Positions 46,461 through 60,099 of a stretch of 64,000 nucleotides of DNA are shown here, piece after piece. Each line of letters starts with the position of its first letter. The first letter of the stretch is position 1. Location of the stretch: positions 61,574,019 to 61,638,018 of the forward strand of contig CM049306.1 in assembly GCA_026874595.1 (NCBI GenBank), written 5' to 3'. This DNA comes from Sipunculus nudus (taxonomy: Eukaryota > Annelida > Sipuncula > Golfingiida > Sipunculidae). The notes under the pieces were generated by a model. It was not told where the DNA came from and searched no databases. It saw nothing but the letters and a program-made list of their open reading frames with translations. A program made the position numbers and the translations under genes.

Positions 46461-48230
46461 TAAAGGTGGGGGGGGGGGGACTGCTGTCCTGTGTGTGCGT
46501 ATGTGTGTAAAGGTAAGGCGGACTGCTGCTTTGTGCTTGCGTATGTGTGCCTGTGTGTTAAGGTGGGGGTCGGGTGGGGGGGGAGGGTGGACTGCTGTCC
46601 TGTGTTTTCTTATGTGTGAAAAGGTAGTAGGCGGACTGCTGTTTTGTGCTTGCGTATGTGTGCCTGTGTGTTAAGGTGGGGGGGGGGGTGGACTGCTGTC
46701 CTGTGTTTTCTTATGTGTGAAAAGGAAGGAGGCGGACTGCTGTTTTGTGCTTGCATATGTGTGCCTGTGTGTAAAGGTGGGGGGGGGGGGAGGGTGGACT
46801 GCTGTCCTGTGTTTTCTTATGTGTGAAAAGGTAGTAGGCGGACTGCTGTTTTGTGCTTGCGTATGTGTGCCTGTGTGTTAAGGTGGGGGGGGGGGGGGGT
46901 GGACTGCTGTCCTGTGTTTTCTTATGTGTGAAAAGGAAGGAGGCGGACTGCTGTTTTGTGCTTGCATATGTGTGCCTGTGTGTAAAGGTGGGGGGGGGGG
47001 GGGGGGCTGCTATCCTGTGTTTTCTTATGTGTGAAAAGGTAGGGGGCGGACTGCTGTTTTGTGCTTGCGTATGTGTGCCTGTGTGTAAAGGTTGGGGGGG
47101 GGGCTGCTTCTCCTGTGTGTGCGTATGTGTGTAAAGGTAAGGCGGACTGCTGTCTATTGCTAGCGTATGTATTCCTATTTGTACAGGTAGGAGGCGGTTC
47201 CTGTGTTTGCGTATGTGTGAAAAGGTAGGGGGTGGACTGCTGTACTACGTGGGCGTTTATGTGCATGTGTGTAAAGGTAGGGGCGGACTGCTGTCCTGTG
47301 TGTGCGTATGTGTGTAAAGGTAGGGGATGGACTGCTGTCCTGTGTGTCCGTATGTGTGAAAAGGTAGGGGGCGGACTGCTGTTTTGTGTTTGCGTATGTG
47401 TGCCTGTGTGTAAAGGTGGGGGGGGGACTGCTGTCTTCTGTGTGCGTATGAGTGTAAAGGTAAGGCGAACTCCTGTCTAGTGTGTGCTTATGTGTGTAAA
47501 GGTAGGGGGCGGACTGCTGCCCTCTGTGTGCGTATGTATGTAAAGGTAGGGGCCGGACTGCTGTCCTGTGCGTGCGTATGTGTGTTAAGGTAAGGGGCGG
47601 ACTGCTGTCCTGTGCGTGCGTATGTGTGTAAAGGTAAGGCGGACTGCTGTCTTGTGCTTGCGTATGTGTGCCTGTGGGTAAAGGAAGGGGGCTGACTGCT
47701 GTCCTGCGTGTGCGTATGTGTGTAAAGGTAGGGGGCCGACTGCTGTCCTGTGCGTGCGTATGTGTGTAAATGTAAGGGGCGGACTGTTCCCTCTGCGTGC
47801 GTATGTGTGTAAAGGTCAGGAGGACTGCTGTCTTGTGCTTGCGTTTGTGTGCCTATGTGTAAAGGAACGGGGCTGACTGCTGTCCTACGTGTGCGTATAT
47901 GTGCCTGTGTGTAAAGGTAGGGGCGGACTGCTGTCCTGTGCGAGCGAATGTGTGTAAAGAAAGGGGGCTAACTGCTGTCCTGCGTGTGCGAATGAGTGTA
48001 AAGGCAGGGGGGCGGACTGCTGCCCTCTGTGTGCGTATGTATGTAAAGGTAGGGGGCGGACTGCTGTCCTGTGCGTGCGTATGTGTGTAAAGGTAAGGGG
48101 CGGACTGCAGTCCTGTGCGTGCGTATGTGTGTAAAGGTAAAGGGCGGACTGCTGTCCTGTGCGTGCGTATGTGTGTTAAGGTAAGGCGGACTGCTGTCTT
48201 GTGCTTGCGTATGTGTGCCTGTGTGTAAAG
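46460..48230 (+). repeat. First block containing G-run units
   Basis: Units of the form TGTGTGTTAAGG followed by T and 8 to 19 G appear from about 46460, paired with the GTTTTCTTATGTGTGAAAAG variant. The TTGCTAGCGTATGTATTCCT variant appears first at about 47158. Confidence 0.75.
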
Positions 48231-51200
48231 GAAGGGGGCTGACTGCTGTCCTGCGTGTGCGTATGTGTGTAAAGGTAGGGGGCGGACTGCTGTCCTGTGC
48301 GTGCGTATGTGTGTAAAGGTAAGGGGCGGACTGCTCTCCTCTGCGTGCGTATGTGTGTAAAGGTCAGGCGGACTGCTGTCTTGTGCTTGCGTATGTGTGC
48401 CTGTGTGTAAAGGAAGGGGGCTGACTGCTGTCCTACGTGTGCGTATATGTGCCTGTGGGTAAAGGTAGGGGCGGACTGCTGTCCTGTGCGAGCGTATGTG
48501 TGTAAAGAAAGGGGTTGGACTGCTGTCCTATGTGTGCGTATATGTGCCTGTGTGTAAAGGTAGGGGCGGACTGCTGTCCTGTGCGTGCGTATGTGTGTAA
48601 AGAAAGGGGGTGGACTGCTGTCCTATGTGTGCGTATATGTGCCTGTGTGTAAAGGTAGCGGCGGGCTGCTGTCCTGTGCGTGCGAATGTGTGTAAAGAAA
48701 GGGGGCTAACTGCTGTCCTGCGTGTGCGGATGAGTGTAAAGGTTGAAGGTGGACTGCTGTCTTGTGTGTGCGTATGTGTGTAAAGAAAGGGGTATGACTG
48801 CTGTCCTGTGTGTGCGTATGTGTGTAAAGGTTGAAGGCGGACTGCTGTCTTGTGTGTGCGAATGTGTGTAAAGGTAGGGGGTGGACTGCTGTCCTACATG
48901 TGCGTATATGTGCATGTGTGTAAAGGTAGGGGCGGACTGCTGTCCTGTGCGTGCGTATGTGTGTAAAGGTAGGGGATGGACTGCTGTCCTACGTGTGCGT
49001 ATATGTGCATGTGTGTAAAGGTAGGGGGTCGACTGCTGTCCTACATGTGCGTATATGTGCATGTGTGTAAAGGTAGGGGCGAACTGCTGTTTTGTGCTTG
49101 CGTATGTGTGCCTGTGTGTTAAGGTGGGGGGGGGGGGGGGGTGGACTGCTGTCCTGTGTTTTCTTATGTGTGAAAAGGTAGGAGGCGGACTGCTGTTTTG
49201 TGCTTGCGTATGTGTGCCTGTGTGTTAAGGTGGGGGGGGGTGGACTGCTGTCCTGTGTTTTCTTATGTGTGAAAAGGTAGGAGGCGGACTTCTGTTTTGT
49301 GCTTGCGTATGTGTGCCTGTGTGTAAAGGTGGGGGGGGGGGGGGGGCTGCTGTCCTGTGTTTTCTTATGTGTGAAAAGGTAGGGGGCGGACTGCTGTTTT
49401 GTGCTTGCGTATGTGTGCCTGTGTGTAAAGGTGGGGGGGGGGGGGCTGCTTCTCCTGTGTGTGCGTATGTGTGTAAAGGTAAGGCGGACTGCTGTCTATT
49501 GCTAGCGTATGTATTCCTATTTGTAAAGGTAGGGGGCGGTTCCTGTGTTTGCGTATGTGTGAAAAGGTATGGGGTAGACTGCTGTCCTACGTGGGCGTTT
49601 ATGTGCATATGTGTAAAGGTAGGGGCGGACTGCTGTCCTGTGTGTGCGTATGTGTGTAAAGGTAGGGGATGGACTGCTGTCCTGTGTGTGCGTATGTGTG
49701 AAAAGGTAGGGGGCGGACTGCTGTTTTGTGCTTGCGTATGTGTGCCTGTGTGTAAGGGTGAGGGGGGGGGGACTGCTGTCTTCTGTGTGCGTGTGTGTGA
49801 AAAGTGAGGCGAACTCCTGTCTTGTGTGTGCGTATGTGTGTAAAGGTAGGGGGCGGACTGCTGCCCTCTGTGTGCGTATGTATGTAAAGGTAGGGGCCGG
49901 ACTGCTGTCCTGTGCGTGCGTATGTGTGTGAAGGTAAGGGGCGGACTGCTGTCCTGTGCTTGCGTATGTGTGTAAAGGTAAGACGGACTGCTGTCTTGTG
50001 CTTGCGTATGTGTGCCTGTGTGTAAAGGAAGGGGGCTGACTGCTGTCCTGCGTGTGCGTATGTGTGTAAAGGTAGGGGGCGGACTGCTGTCCTGTGCGTG
50101 CGTATGTGTGTAAATGTAAGGGGCGGACTGTTTCCTCTGCGTGCGTATGTGTGTAAAGGTCAGGAGGACTGCTGTCTTGTGCTTGCGTTTGTGTGCCTAT
50201 GTGTAAAGGAACGGGGCTGACTGCTGTCCTACGTGTGCGTATATGTGCCTGTGTGTAAAGGTAGGGGCGGACTGCTGTCCTGTGCGAGCGTATGTGTGTA
50301 AAGAAAGGGGTTGGACTGCTGTCCTATGTGTGCGTATATGTGCCTGTGTGTAAAGGTAGGGGCGGATTGCTGTCCTGTGCGTGCGTATGTGTGTAAAGAA
50401 AGGGGGTGAACTGCTGTCCTATGTGTGCGTATATGTGCCTGTGTGTAAAGGAAGCGGCGGGCTGCTGTCCTGTGCGTGCGAATGTGAGTAAAGAAAGGGG
50501 GCTAACTGCTGTCCTGCGTGTGCGGATGAGTGTAAAGGGAGGGGGGCGGACTGCTACCCTCTGTGTGCTTATGTATGTAAAGGTAGGGGGCGGACTGCAG
50601 TCCTGTGCGTGCGTATGTGTGTAAAGGTAAGGGGCGGACTGCTGTCTTTTGTGTGCGTATGTGTGTAAAGGTAAGGCGGACTGCTGTCTTGTGCTTGCGT
50701 ATGTGTGTAAAGGGAGGGGGGCGGACTGCTGCCCTCTGTGTGCGTATGTATGTAAAGGTAGGGGGCGGACTGCTGTCCTGTGCGTGCGTATGTATGTAAA
50801 GGTAAGGGGCGGACTGCAGTCCTGTGCGTGCGTATGTGTGTAAAGGTAAGGGGCGGACTGCTGTCCTGTGCGTGCGTATGTGTGTAAAGGTAAGGCGGAC
50901 TGCTGTCTTGTGCTTGCGTATGTGTACCTGTGTGTAAAGGAAGGGGGCTGATTGCTGTCCTGCTTGTGCGTATGTGTGTAAAGGTAGGGGGCGGACTGCT
51001 GTCCTGTGCGTGCGTATGTGTGTAAAGGTAAGGGGCGGACTGCTCTACTCTGCGTGCGTATGTGTGTAAAGGTCAGGCGGACTGCTGTCTTGTGCTTGCG
51101 TATGTGTGCCTGTGTGTAAAGGAAGGGGGCTGACTGCTGTCCTACGTGTGCGTATATGTGCCTGTGTGTAAAGGTAGGGGCGGACTGCTGTCCTGTGCGA

Positions 51201-54149
51201 GCGTATGTGTGTAAAGAAAGGGGTTGGACTGCTGTCCTATGTGTGCGTATATGTGCCTGTGTGTAAAGGTAGGGGCGGACTGCTGTCCTGTGCGTGCGTA
51301 TGTGTGTAAAGAAAGGGGGTGGACTGCTGTCCTATGTGTGCGTATATGTGCCTGTGTGTAAAGGTAGCGGCGGGCTGCTGTCCTGTGCGTGCGAATGTGT
51401 GTAAAGAAAGGGGGCTAACTGCTGTCCTGCGTGTGCGGATGAGTGTAAAGGTAGGGGCGGACTGTTGTCCTGTGCGTGCGTATGTGTGTAAAGAAAGGGG
51501 TATGACTGCTGTCCTCTGTGTGCGTATGTGTGTAAAGGTTGAAGGCGGACTGCTGTCTTGTGTGTGCGTATGTATGTAAAGGTAGGGGGTGGACTGCTGT
51601 CCTACGTGTGCGTATATGTGCATGTGTGTAAAGGTAAGGAGGACTGCTGTTTTGTGCTTGCGTATGTGTGCCTGTGTGTAAAGGTGGGGGGGGGGGGGGG
51701 GGGCTGCTGTCCTGTGTTTTCTTATGTGTGAAAAGGTAGGGGGCGGACTGCTGTTTTGTGCTTGCGTATGTGTGCCTGTGTGTAAAGGTGGGGGGGGGGG
51801 GCTTCTTCTCCTGTGTGTGCGTATGTGTGTAAAGGTAGGGAATGGACTGCTGTCCTGTGTGTGCGTATGTGTGAAAAGGTAGGGGGCGGACTGCTGTTTT
51901 GTGCTTGCGTATGTGTGCCTGTGTGTAAGGGGGGGGGGACTGCTGTCTTCTGTGTGCGTATGTGTGTAAAGGTAAGGCGAACTTCTGTCTTGTGTGTGCG
52001 TATGTGTGTAAAGGTAGGGGGCGGACTGCTGCCCTCTGTGTGCGTATGTATGTAAAGGTAGGGGCCGGACTGCTGTCCTGTGCGTGCGTATGTGTAAAGG
52101 TAAGGGGCGGACTGCTGTCCTGTGCGTGCGTATGTGTGTAAAGGTAAGGCGGACTGCTGTCTTGTGCTTGCGTATGTGTGCCTGTGTGTAAAGGAAGGGG
52201 GCTGACTGCTGTCCTGCGTGTGCGTATGTGTGTAAAGGTAGGGGGCGGACTGTTGTCATGTGCGTGCGTATGTGTGTAAATGTAAGGGGCGGACTGTTCC
52301 CTCTGCGTGCGTATGTGTGTAAAGGTCAGGAGGACTGCTGTCTTGTGCTTGCGTTTGTGTGCCTATGTGTAAAGGAACGGGGCTGACTGCTGTCCTACGT
52401 GTGCGTATATGTGCTTGTGTGTAAAGGTAGGGGCGGACTGCTGTCCTGTGCGAGCGTATGTGTGTAAAGAAAGGGGGTGGACTGCTGTCCTATGTGTGCG
52501 TATATGTGCCTGTGTGTAAAGGAAGCGGCGGGCTGCTGCCCTGTGCGTGCGAATGTGTGTAAAGAAAGGGGGCTAACTGCTGTCCTGCGTGTGCGGATGA
52601 GTGTAAAGGTAGGGACGGACTGCTGTCCTGTGCGTGCGTATGTGTGTAAAGAAAGGGGTATGACTGCTGTCCTGTGTGTGCGTATGTGTGTAAAGGTAGG
52701 GGATGGACTGCTGTCCTACGTTTGCGTATATGTGCATGTGTGTAAAGGTAGGGGCGGACTGCTGTCCTGTGCGTGCGTATGTGTGTAAAGGAAGCGGCGG
52801 GCTGCTGTCCTGTGCGTGCGAATGTGTGTAAAGAAAGGGGGCTAACTGCTGTCCTGCGTGTGCGGATGAGTGTAAAGGTAGGGACGGACTGCTGTCCTGT
52901 GCGTGCGTATGTGTGTAAAGGTTGAAGGCGGACTGCTGTCTTGTGTGTGCGTATGTGTGTAAAGGTAGGGGGTGGACTGCTGTCCTACGTTTGCGTATAT
53001 GTGCCTGTGTGTAAAGGTAGGGGCGGACTGCTGTCCTGTGCGTGCGTATGTGTGTAAAGGTAGGGGATGGACTGCTGTCCTACGTGTGCGTATATGTGCA
53101 TGTGTGTAAAGGTAGGGGGTGGACTGCTGTCCTACGTGTGCGTATATGTGCATGTGTGTAAAGGTAGGGGCGGACTGCTGTCCTGTGCGTGCGTATGTGT
53201 TAAAAGGTAGGGGATGGACTGCTGTCCTGTGTGTGCGTATGTGTGAAAAGGTAGGGGGCGGACTGCTGTTTTGTGCTTGCTTATGTGTGCCTGTGTGTAA
53301 AGGTGGGGGGGGGGTGGGGACTGATGTCCTGTGTGTGCGTATGTGTGTCAAGGTAAGGGGCGGACTGCTGTTTTGTGCTTGCGTATGTGTGCCTGTCTGT
53401 TAAGGTGGGGGTGGGGGGTGGGGGGTGGGGAGGATGGACTGCTGTCCTGTGTTTTCTTATGTGTGAAAAGGTAGGAGGCGGACTGCTGTTTTGTGCTTGC
53501 GTATGTGTGCCTGTGTGTTAAGGTGGGGGGGGGGGGGGTGGACTGCTGTCCTGTGTTTTCTTATGTGTGAAAAGGTAGGAGGCGGACTGCTGTTTTGTGC
53601 TTGCGTATGTGTGCCTGTGTGTAAAGGTGGGGGGGGGGGGGGGGGGCTGCTGTCCTTTGTTTTCTTATGTGTGAAAAGGTAGGAGGCGGACTGCTGTTTT
53701 GTGCTTGCGTATGGGAACCTGTGTGTAAAGGTGGGGGGGGGGGGGGGCTGCTTCTCCTGTGTGTGCGTATGTGTGTAAAGGTAAGGCGGACTGCTGTCTA
53801 TTGCTAGCGTATGTATTCCTATTTGTAAAGGTAGGAGGCGGTTCCTGTGTTTGCGTATGTGTGAAAAGGTAGGGGGTGGACTGCTGTCCTACGTGTGCGT
53901 ATATGTGTATGTGTGTAAAGGTAGGGGCGGACTGCTGTCCTGTGCGTGCGTATGTGTGTAAAGGTAGGGGATGGACTGCTGTCCTGTGTGTGCGTATGTG
54001 TGAAAAGGTAGGGGGCGGACTGCTGTTTTGTGCTTGCGTATGTGTGCCTGTGTGTAAAGGTGGGAGGGGGGACTGCTGTCCTGTGTGTGCGTATGTGTGT
54101 AAAGGTAAGGCGGATTGCTGTTTTGTGCTTGCGTATGTGTGCCTGTGTG

Positions 54150-55630
54150 TTAAGGTGAGGGTGGGGGTGGGGGGGGGGGGTGGACTGCTGTCCTGTGTTT
54201 TCTTATGTGTGAAAAGGTAGGAGGCGGACTTCTGTTTTGTGCTTGCGTATGTGTGCCTGTGTGTTAAGGTGGGGGGGGGGATGGACTGCTGTCCTGTGTT
54301 TTCTTATGTGTGAACGTGTACGAGGCGGACTGCTGTTTTGTGCTCTCGTATGTGTGCCTGTGTGTAAAGGTGGGGGGGGGGGGGACTGCTGTCCTGTGTG
54401 TGCGTATGTGTGAAAAGGTAGGGGGCGGACTGCTGTTTTGTGCTTGCTTATGTGTGCCTGTGTGTAAAGGTGGGGGGGGGGGGTACTGCTGTCCTGTGTG
54501 TGCGTATGTGTGTAAAGGTAAGGGGCGGACTGCTGTTTTGTGCTTGCGTATGTGTGCCTGTGTGTTAAGGTGGGGGTGGGGGGTGGGGGGGGGGGGAGGG
54601 TGGACTGCTGTCCTGTGTTTTCTTATGTGTGAAAAGGTGGGAGGCGGACTGCTGTTTTGTGCTTGCGTATATGTGTATGTGTGTTAAGGTGGGGGGGGGG
54701 GGGTGGACTGCTGTCCTGTGTGTGCGTATGTGTGAAAAGGTAGGGGGCGGACTGCTGTTTTGTGCTTGCGTATGTGTGCCTGTGTGTAAAGGTGGGGGGG
54801 GGACTGCTGTCCTGTGTGTGCGTATGTGTGTAAAGGTAAGGCGGATTGCTGTTTTGTGCTTGCGTATGTGTGCCTGTGTGTTAATGTGGGGGTGGGGGTG
54901 GGGGTGGGGGGGGGGGGTGGACTGCTGTACCCATGTTTTCTTATGTGTGAAAAGGTAGGAGGCGGACTGCTGTTTTGTGCTTGCGTATGTGTGCCTGTGT
55001 GTTAAGGTGGGGGGGGGATGGACTGCTGTCCTGTGTTTTCTTATGTGTGAACGTGTAGGAGGCGGACTGCTGTTTTGTGCTCTCGTATGTGTGCCTGTGT
55101 GTAAAGGTGGGGGGGGGGGGACTGCTGTCCTGTGTGTGCGTATGTGTGAAAAGGTAGGGGGCGGACTGCTGTTTTGTGCTTGCTTATGTGTGCCTGTGTC
55201 TAAAGGTGGGGGGGGGGGGGGGGTACTGCTGTCCTGTGTGTGCGTATGTGTGTAAAGGTAAGGGGCGGACTGCTGTTTTGTGCTTGCGTATGTGTGCCTG
55301 TGTGTTAAGGTGGGGGTGGGGGGTGGGGGGGGGGGGGGGGAGGGTGGACTGCTGTCCTGTGTTTTCTTATGTGTGAAAAGGTGGGAGGCGGACTGCTGTT
55401 TTGTGCTTGCGTATGTGTGCCTGTGTGTTAAGGTGGGGGGGGGGGGTGGACTGCTGTCCTGTGTTTTCTTATGAGTGAAAAGGTAGGAGGCGGACTGCTG
55501 TTTTGTGCTTGCGTATGTGTGCCTGTGTGTAAAGGTGGGGGGGGGGGGCTGCTGTCCTGTGTTTTCTTATGTGTGAAAAGGTAGGAGGCGGACTGCTGTT
55601 TTGTGCTTGCGTATGTGTGCCTGTGTGTAA
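54150..55630 (+). repeat. ~740 bp tandem duplication inside the array
   Basis: The private variants GTGTGAACGTGTA and TGTGCTCTCGTATG occur only twice, near 54310-54350 and 55047-55085. The GGGGGTGGGGGGTGGGG interruption of a G run likewise recurs near 54570 and 55312. All are offset by about 740 bp. Confidence 0.8.
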
Positions 55631-55958
55631 AGGTGGGGGGGGGGCTGCTTCTCCTGTGTGTGCGTATGTGTGTAAAGGTAAGGCGGACTGCTGTCTATTG
55701 CTAGCGTATGTATTCCTATTTGTAAAGGTAGGAGGCGGTACCTGTGTTTGCGTATGTGTGAAAAGGTAGGGGGTGGACTGCTGTCCTACGTGTGCGTATA
55801 TGTGCATGTGTGTAAAGGTAGGGGCGGACTGCTGTCCTGTGCGTGCGTATGTGTGTAAAGGTAGGGGATGGACTGCTGTCCTGTGTGTGCGTATGTGTGA
55901 AAAGGTAGGGGGCGGACTGCTGTTTTGTGCTTGCGTATGTGTGCCTGTGTGTAAAGGT

Positions 55959-55980
55959 GGGGGGGGGGGGGGGGGGGGGG
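55959..55980 (+). repeat. G22 homopolymer in a minisatellite unit
   Basis: The longest uninterrupted G run seen in the window. It follows TGTAAAGGT and is followed by CTGCTGTCC. Confidence 0.97.
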
Positions 55981-58900
55981 CTGCTGTCCTGTGTTTTCTT
56001 ATGTGTGAAAAGGTAGGAGGCGGACTGCTGTTTTGTGCTTGCGTATGTGTGCCTGTGTGTAAAGGTGGGGGGGGCTGCTTCTCCTGTGTGTGCGTATGTG
56101 TGTAAAGGTAAGGCGGACTGCTGTCTATTGCTAGCGTATGTATTCCTATTTGTAAAGGTAGGAGGCGGTTCCTGTGTTTGCGTTTGTGTGAAAAGGTAGG
56201 GGGTGGACTGCTGTCCTACGTGTGCGTATATGTGTATGTGTGTAAAGGTAGGGGTGGACTGCTGTCCTGTGCGTGCGTATGTGTGTAAAGGTAGGGGATG
56301 GACTGCTGTCCTGTGTGTGCGTATGTGTGAAAAGGTAGGGGGCGGACTGCTGTTTTGTGCTTGCGTATGTGTGCCTGTGTGTAAAGGTGGGGGGGGGGGG
56401 AGACTGCTGTCCTGTGTGTGCGTATGTGTGTAAAGGTAAGGCGGATTTCTGTTTTGTGCTTGCGTATGTGTGCCTGTGTGTAAAGGAGGGGGGCTGACTG
56501 CTGTCCTGCGTGTGCGTATGTGTGTAAAGGTAGGGGGCGGACTGCTGTCCTGTGCGTGCGTATGTGTGTAAAGGTAAGGGGCGGACTGCTCTCCTCTGCG
56601 TGCGTATGTGTGTAAAGGTCAGGCGGACTGCTGTCTTGTGCTTGCGTATGTGTGCCTGTGTGTAAAGGAAGGGGGCTGACTGCTGTCCTACGTGTGCGTA
56701 TATGTGCCTATGGGTAAAGGTAGGGGCGGACTGCTGTCCTGTGCGAGCGTATGTGTGTAAAGAAAGGGGTTGGACTGCTGTCCTATGTGTGCGTATATGT
56801 GCCTGTGTGTAAAGGTAGTGGCGGACTGCTGTCCTGTGCGTGCGTATGTGTGTAAAGAAAGGGGGTGGACTGCTGTCCTATGTGTGCGTATATGTGCCTG
56901 TGTGTAAAGGTAGCGGCGGGCTGCTGTCCTGTGCGTGCGAATGTGTGTAAAGAAAGAGGGCTAACTGCTGTCCTGCGTGTGCGGATGAGTGTAAAGGTTG
57001 AAGGTGGACTGCTGTCTTGTGTGTGCGTATGTGTGTAAAGAAAGGGGTATGACTGCTGTCCTGTGTGTGCGTATGTGTGTAAAGGTTGAAGGCGGACTGC
57101 TGTCTTGTGTGTGCGAATGTGTGTAAAGGTAGGGGATTGACTGCTGTCCTACATGTGCGTATATGTGCATGTGTGTAAAGGTAGGGGCGGACTGCTCTCC
57201 TGTGCGTGCGTATGTGTGTAAAGGTAGGGGATGGACTGCTGTCCTACGTGTGCGTATATGTGCATGTGTGTAAAGGTAGGGGGTCGACTGCTGTCCTACA
57301 TGTGCGTATATGTGCATGTGTGTAAAGGTAGGGGCGAACTGCTGTCCTGTGCGTGCGTATGTGTGAAAAGGTAGGGGGCGGACTGCTGTTTTGTGCTTGC
57401 GTATGTGTGCCTGTGTGTAAAGGTGGGGGGAGGGACTGCTGTCCTGTGTGTGCGTATGTGTGTAAAGGTAAGGCGGACTGCTGTTTTGTGCTTGCGTATG
57501 TGTGCCTGTGTGTTAAGGTGGGGGTGGGGTGGGTGGGGGGGGGGGGGGGAGGGGGGACTGCTGTCCTGTGTTTTCTTATGTGTGAAAAGGTAGGAGGCGG
57601 ACTGCTGTTTTGTGCTTGCGTATGTGTGCCTGTGTGTTAAGGTGGGGGGGGGGGGGTGGACTGCTGTCCTGTGTTTTCTTATGTGTGAAAAGGTAGGAGG
57701 CGGACTTCTGTTTTGTGCTTGCGTATGTGTGCCTGTGTGTAAAGGTGGGGGGGGGGGGGCTGCTGTCCTGTGTTTTCTTATGTGTGAAAAGGTAGGGGGC
57801 GGACTGCTGTTTTGTGCTTGCGTATGTGTGCCTGTGTGTAAAGGTGGGGGGGGGGGCTGCTTCTCCTGTGTGTGCGTATGTGTGTAAAGGTAAGGCGGAC
57901 TGCTGTCTATTGCTAGCGTATGTATTCCTATTTGTAAAGGTAGGGGGCGGTTCCTGTGTTTGCGTATGTGTGAAAAGGTATGGGGTGGACTGCTGTCCTA
58001 CGTGGGCGTTTATGTGCATATGTGTAAAGGTAGGGGCGGACTGCTGTCCTGTGTGTGCGTATGTGTGTAAAGGTAGGGGATGGACTGCTGTCCTGTGTGT
58101 GCGTATGTGTGAAAAGGTAGGGGGCGGACTGCTGTTTTGTGCTTGCGGATGTGTGCCTGTGTGTAAAGGTGAGGGGGGGGACTGCTGTCTTCTGTGTGCG
58201 TGTGTGTGAAAAGTGAGGCGAACTCCTGTCTTGTGTGTGCGTATGTGTGTAAAGGTAGGGGGCGGACTGCTGCCCTCTGTGTGCGTATGTATGTAAAGGT
58301 AGGGGCCGGACTGCTGTCCTGTGCGTGCGTATGTGTGTGAAGGTAAGGGGCGGACTGCTGTCCTGTGCGTGCGTATGTGTGTAAAGGTAAGACGGACTGC
58401 TGTCTTGTGCTTGCGTATGTGTGCCTGTGTGTAAAGGAAGGGGGCTGACTGCTGTCCTGCGTGTGCGTATGTGTGTAAAGGTAGGGGGCGGACTGCTGTC
58501 CTGTGCGTGCGTATGTGTGTAAATGTAAGGGGCGGACTGTTCCCTCTGCGTGCGTATGTGTGTAAAGGTCAGGAGGACTGCTGTCTTGTGCTTGCGTTTG
58601 TGTGCCTATGTGTAAAGGAACGGGGCTGACTGCTGTCCTACGTGTGCGTATATGTGCCTGTGTGTAAAGGTAGGGGCGGACTGCTGTCCTGTGCGAGCGT
58701 ATGTGTGTAAAGAAAGGGGTTGGACTGCTGTCCTATGTGTGCGTATATGTGCCTGTGTGTAAAGGTAGGGGCGGATTGCTGTCCTGTGCGTGCGTATGTG
58801 TGTAAAGAAAGGGGGTGAACTGCTGTCCTATGTGTGCGTATATGTGCCTGTGTGTAAAGGAAGCGGCGGGCTGCTGTCCTGTGCGTGCGAATGTGAGTAA

Positions 58901-60099
58901 AGAAAGGGGGCTAACTGCTGTCCTGCGTGTGCGGATGAGTGAAAAGGGAGGGGGGCGGACTGCTACCCTCTGTGTGCTTATGTATGTAAAGGTAGGGGGC
59001 GGACTGCAGTCCTGTGCGTGCGTATGTGTGTAAAGGTAAGGGGCGGACTGCTGTCTTTTGTGTGCGTATGTGTGTAAAGGTAAGGCGGACTGCTGTCTTG
59101 TGCTTGCGTATGTGTGTAAAGGGAGGGGGGCGGACTGCTGCCCTCTGTGTGCGTATGTATGTAAAGGTAGGGGGCGGACTGCTGTCCTGTGCGTGCGTAT
59201 GTATGTAAAGGTAAGGGGCGGACTGCAGTCCTGTGCGTGCGTATGTGTGTAAAGGTAAGGGGCGGACTGCTGTCCTGTGCGTGCGTATGCCTGTAAAGGT
59301 AAGGCGGACTGCTGTCTTGTGCTTGCGTATGTGTGCCTGTGTGTAAAGGAAGGGGGCTGATTGCTGTCCTGCTTGTGCGTATGTGTGTAAAGGTAGGGGG
59401 CGGACTGCTGTCCTGTGCGTGCGTATGTGTGTAAAGGTAAGGGGCGGACTGCTCTCCTCTGCGTGCGTATGTGTGTTAAGGTCAGGCGGACTGCTGTCTT
59501 GTGCTTGCGTATGTGTGCCTGTGTGTAAAGGAAGGGGGCTGACTGCTGTCCTACGTGTGCGTATATGTGCCTGTGTGTAAAGGTAGGGGCGGACTGCTGT
59601 CCTGTGCGAGCGTATGTGTGTAAAGAAAGGGGTTGGACTGCTGTCCTATGTGTGCGTATATGTGCCTGTGTGTAAAGGTAGGGGCGGACTGCTGTCCTGT
59701 GCGTGCGTATGTGTGTAAAGAAAGGGGGTGGACTGCTGTCCTATGTGTGCGTATATGTGCCTGTGTGTAAAGGTAGCGGCGGGCTGCTGTCCTGTGCGTG
59801 CGAATGTGTGTAAAGAAAGGGGGCTAACTGCTGTCCTGCGTGTGCGGATGAGTGTAAAGGTAGGGGCGGACTGCTGTCCTGTGCGTGCGTATGTGTGTAA
59901 AGAAAGGGGTATGACTGCTGTCCTCTGTGTGCGTATGTGTGTAAAGGTTGAAGGCGGACTGCTGTCTTGTGTGTGCGTATGTATGTAAAGGTAGGGGGTG
60001 GACTGCTGTCCTACGTGTGCGTATATGTGCATGTGTGTAAAGGTAAGGCGGACTGCTGTTTTGTGCTTGCGTATGTGTGCCTGTGTGTAAAGGTGGGGG

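Larger units (their letters stand above)
48231..56481 (+). repeat. Second-order repeat, copy 1 (~8.3 kb)
   Basis: Rare unit variants in this block recur in the same order about 8.25-8.43 kb to the right. The GCGGATGAG variant at about 48705, 50510, 51412, 52567 and 52837 matches about 56955, 58905, 59820, 61003 and 61267. The TTGCTAGC variant at 49496 matches 57905. The GTGTTAAAAGGTAG variant near 53195 matches 61625. Offsets drift because of indels. Confidence 0.8.
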
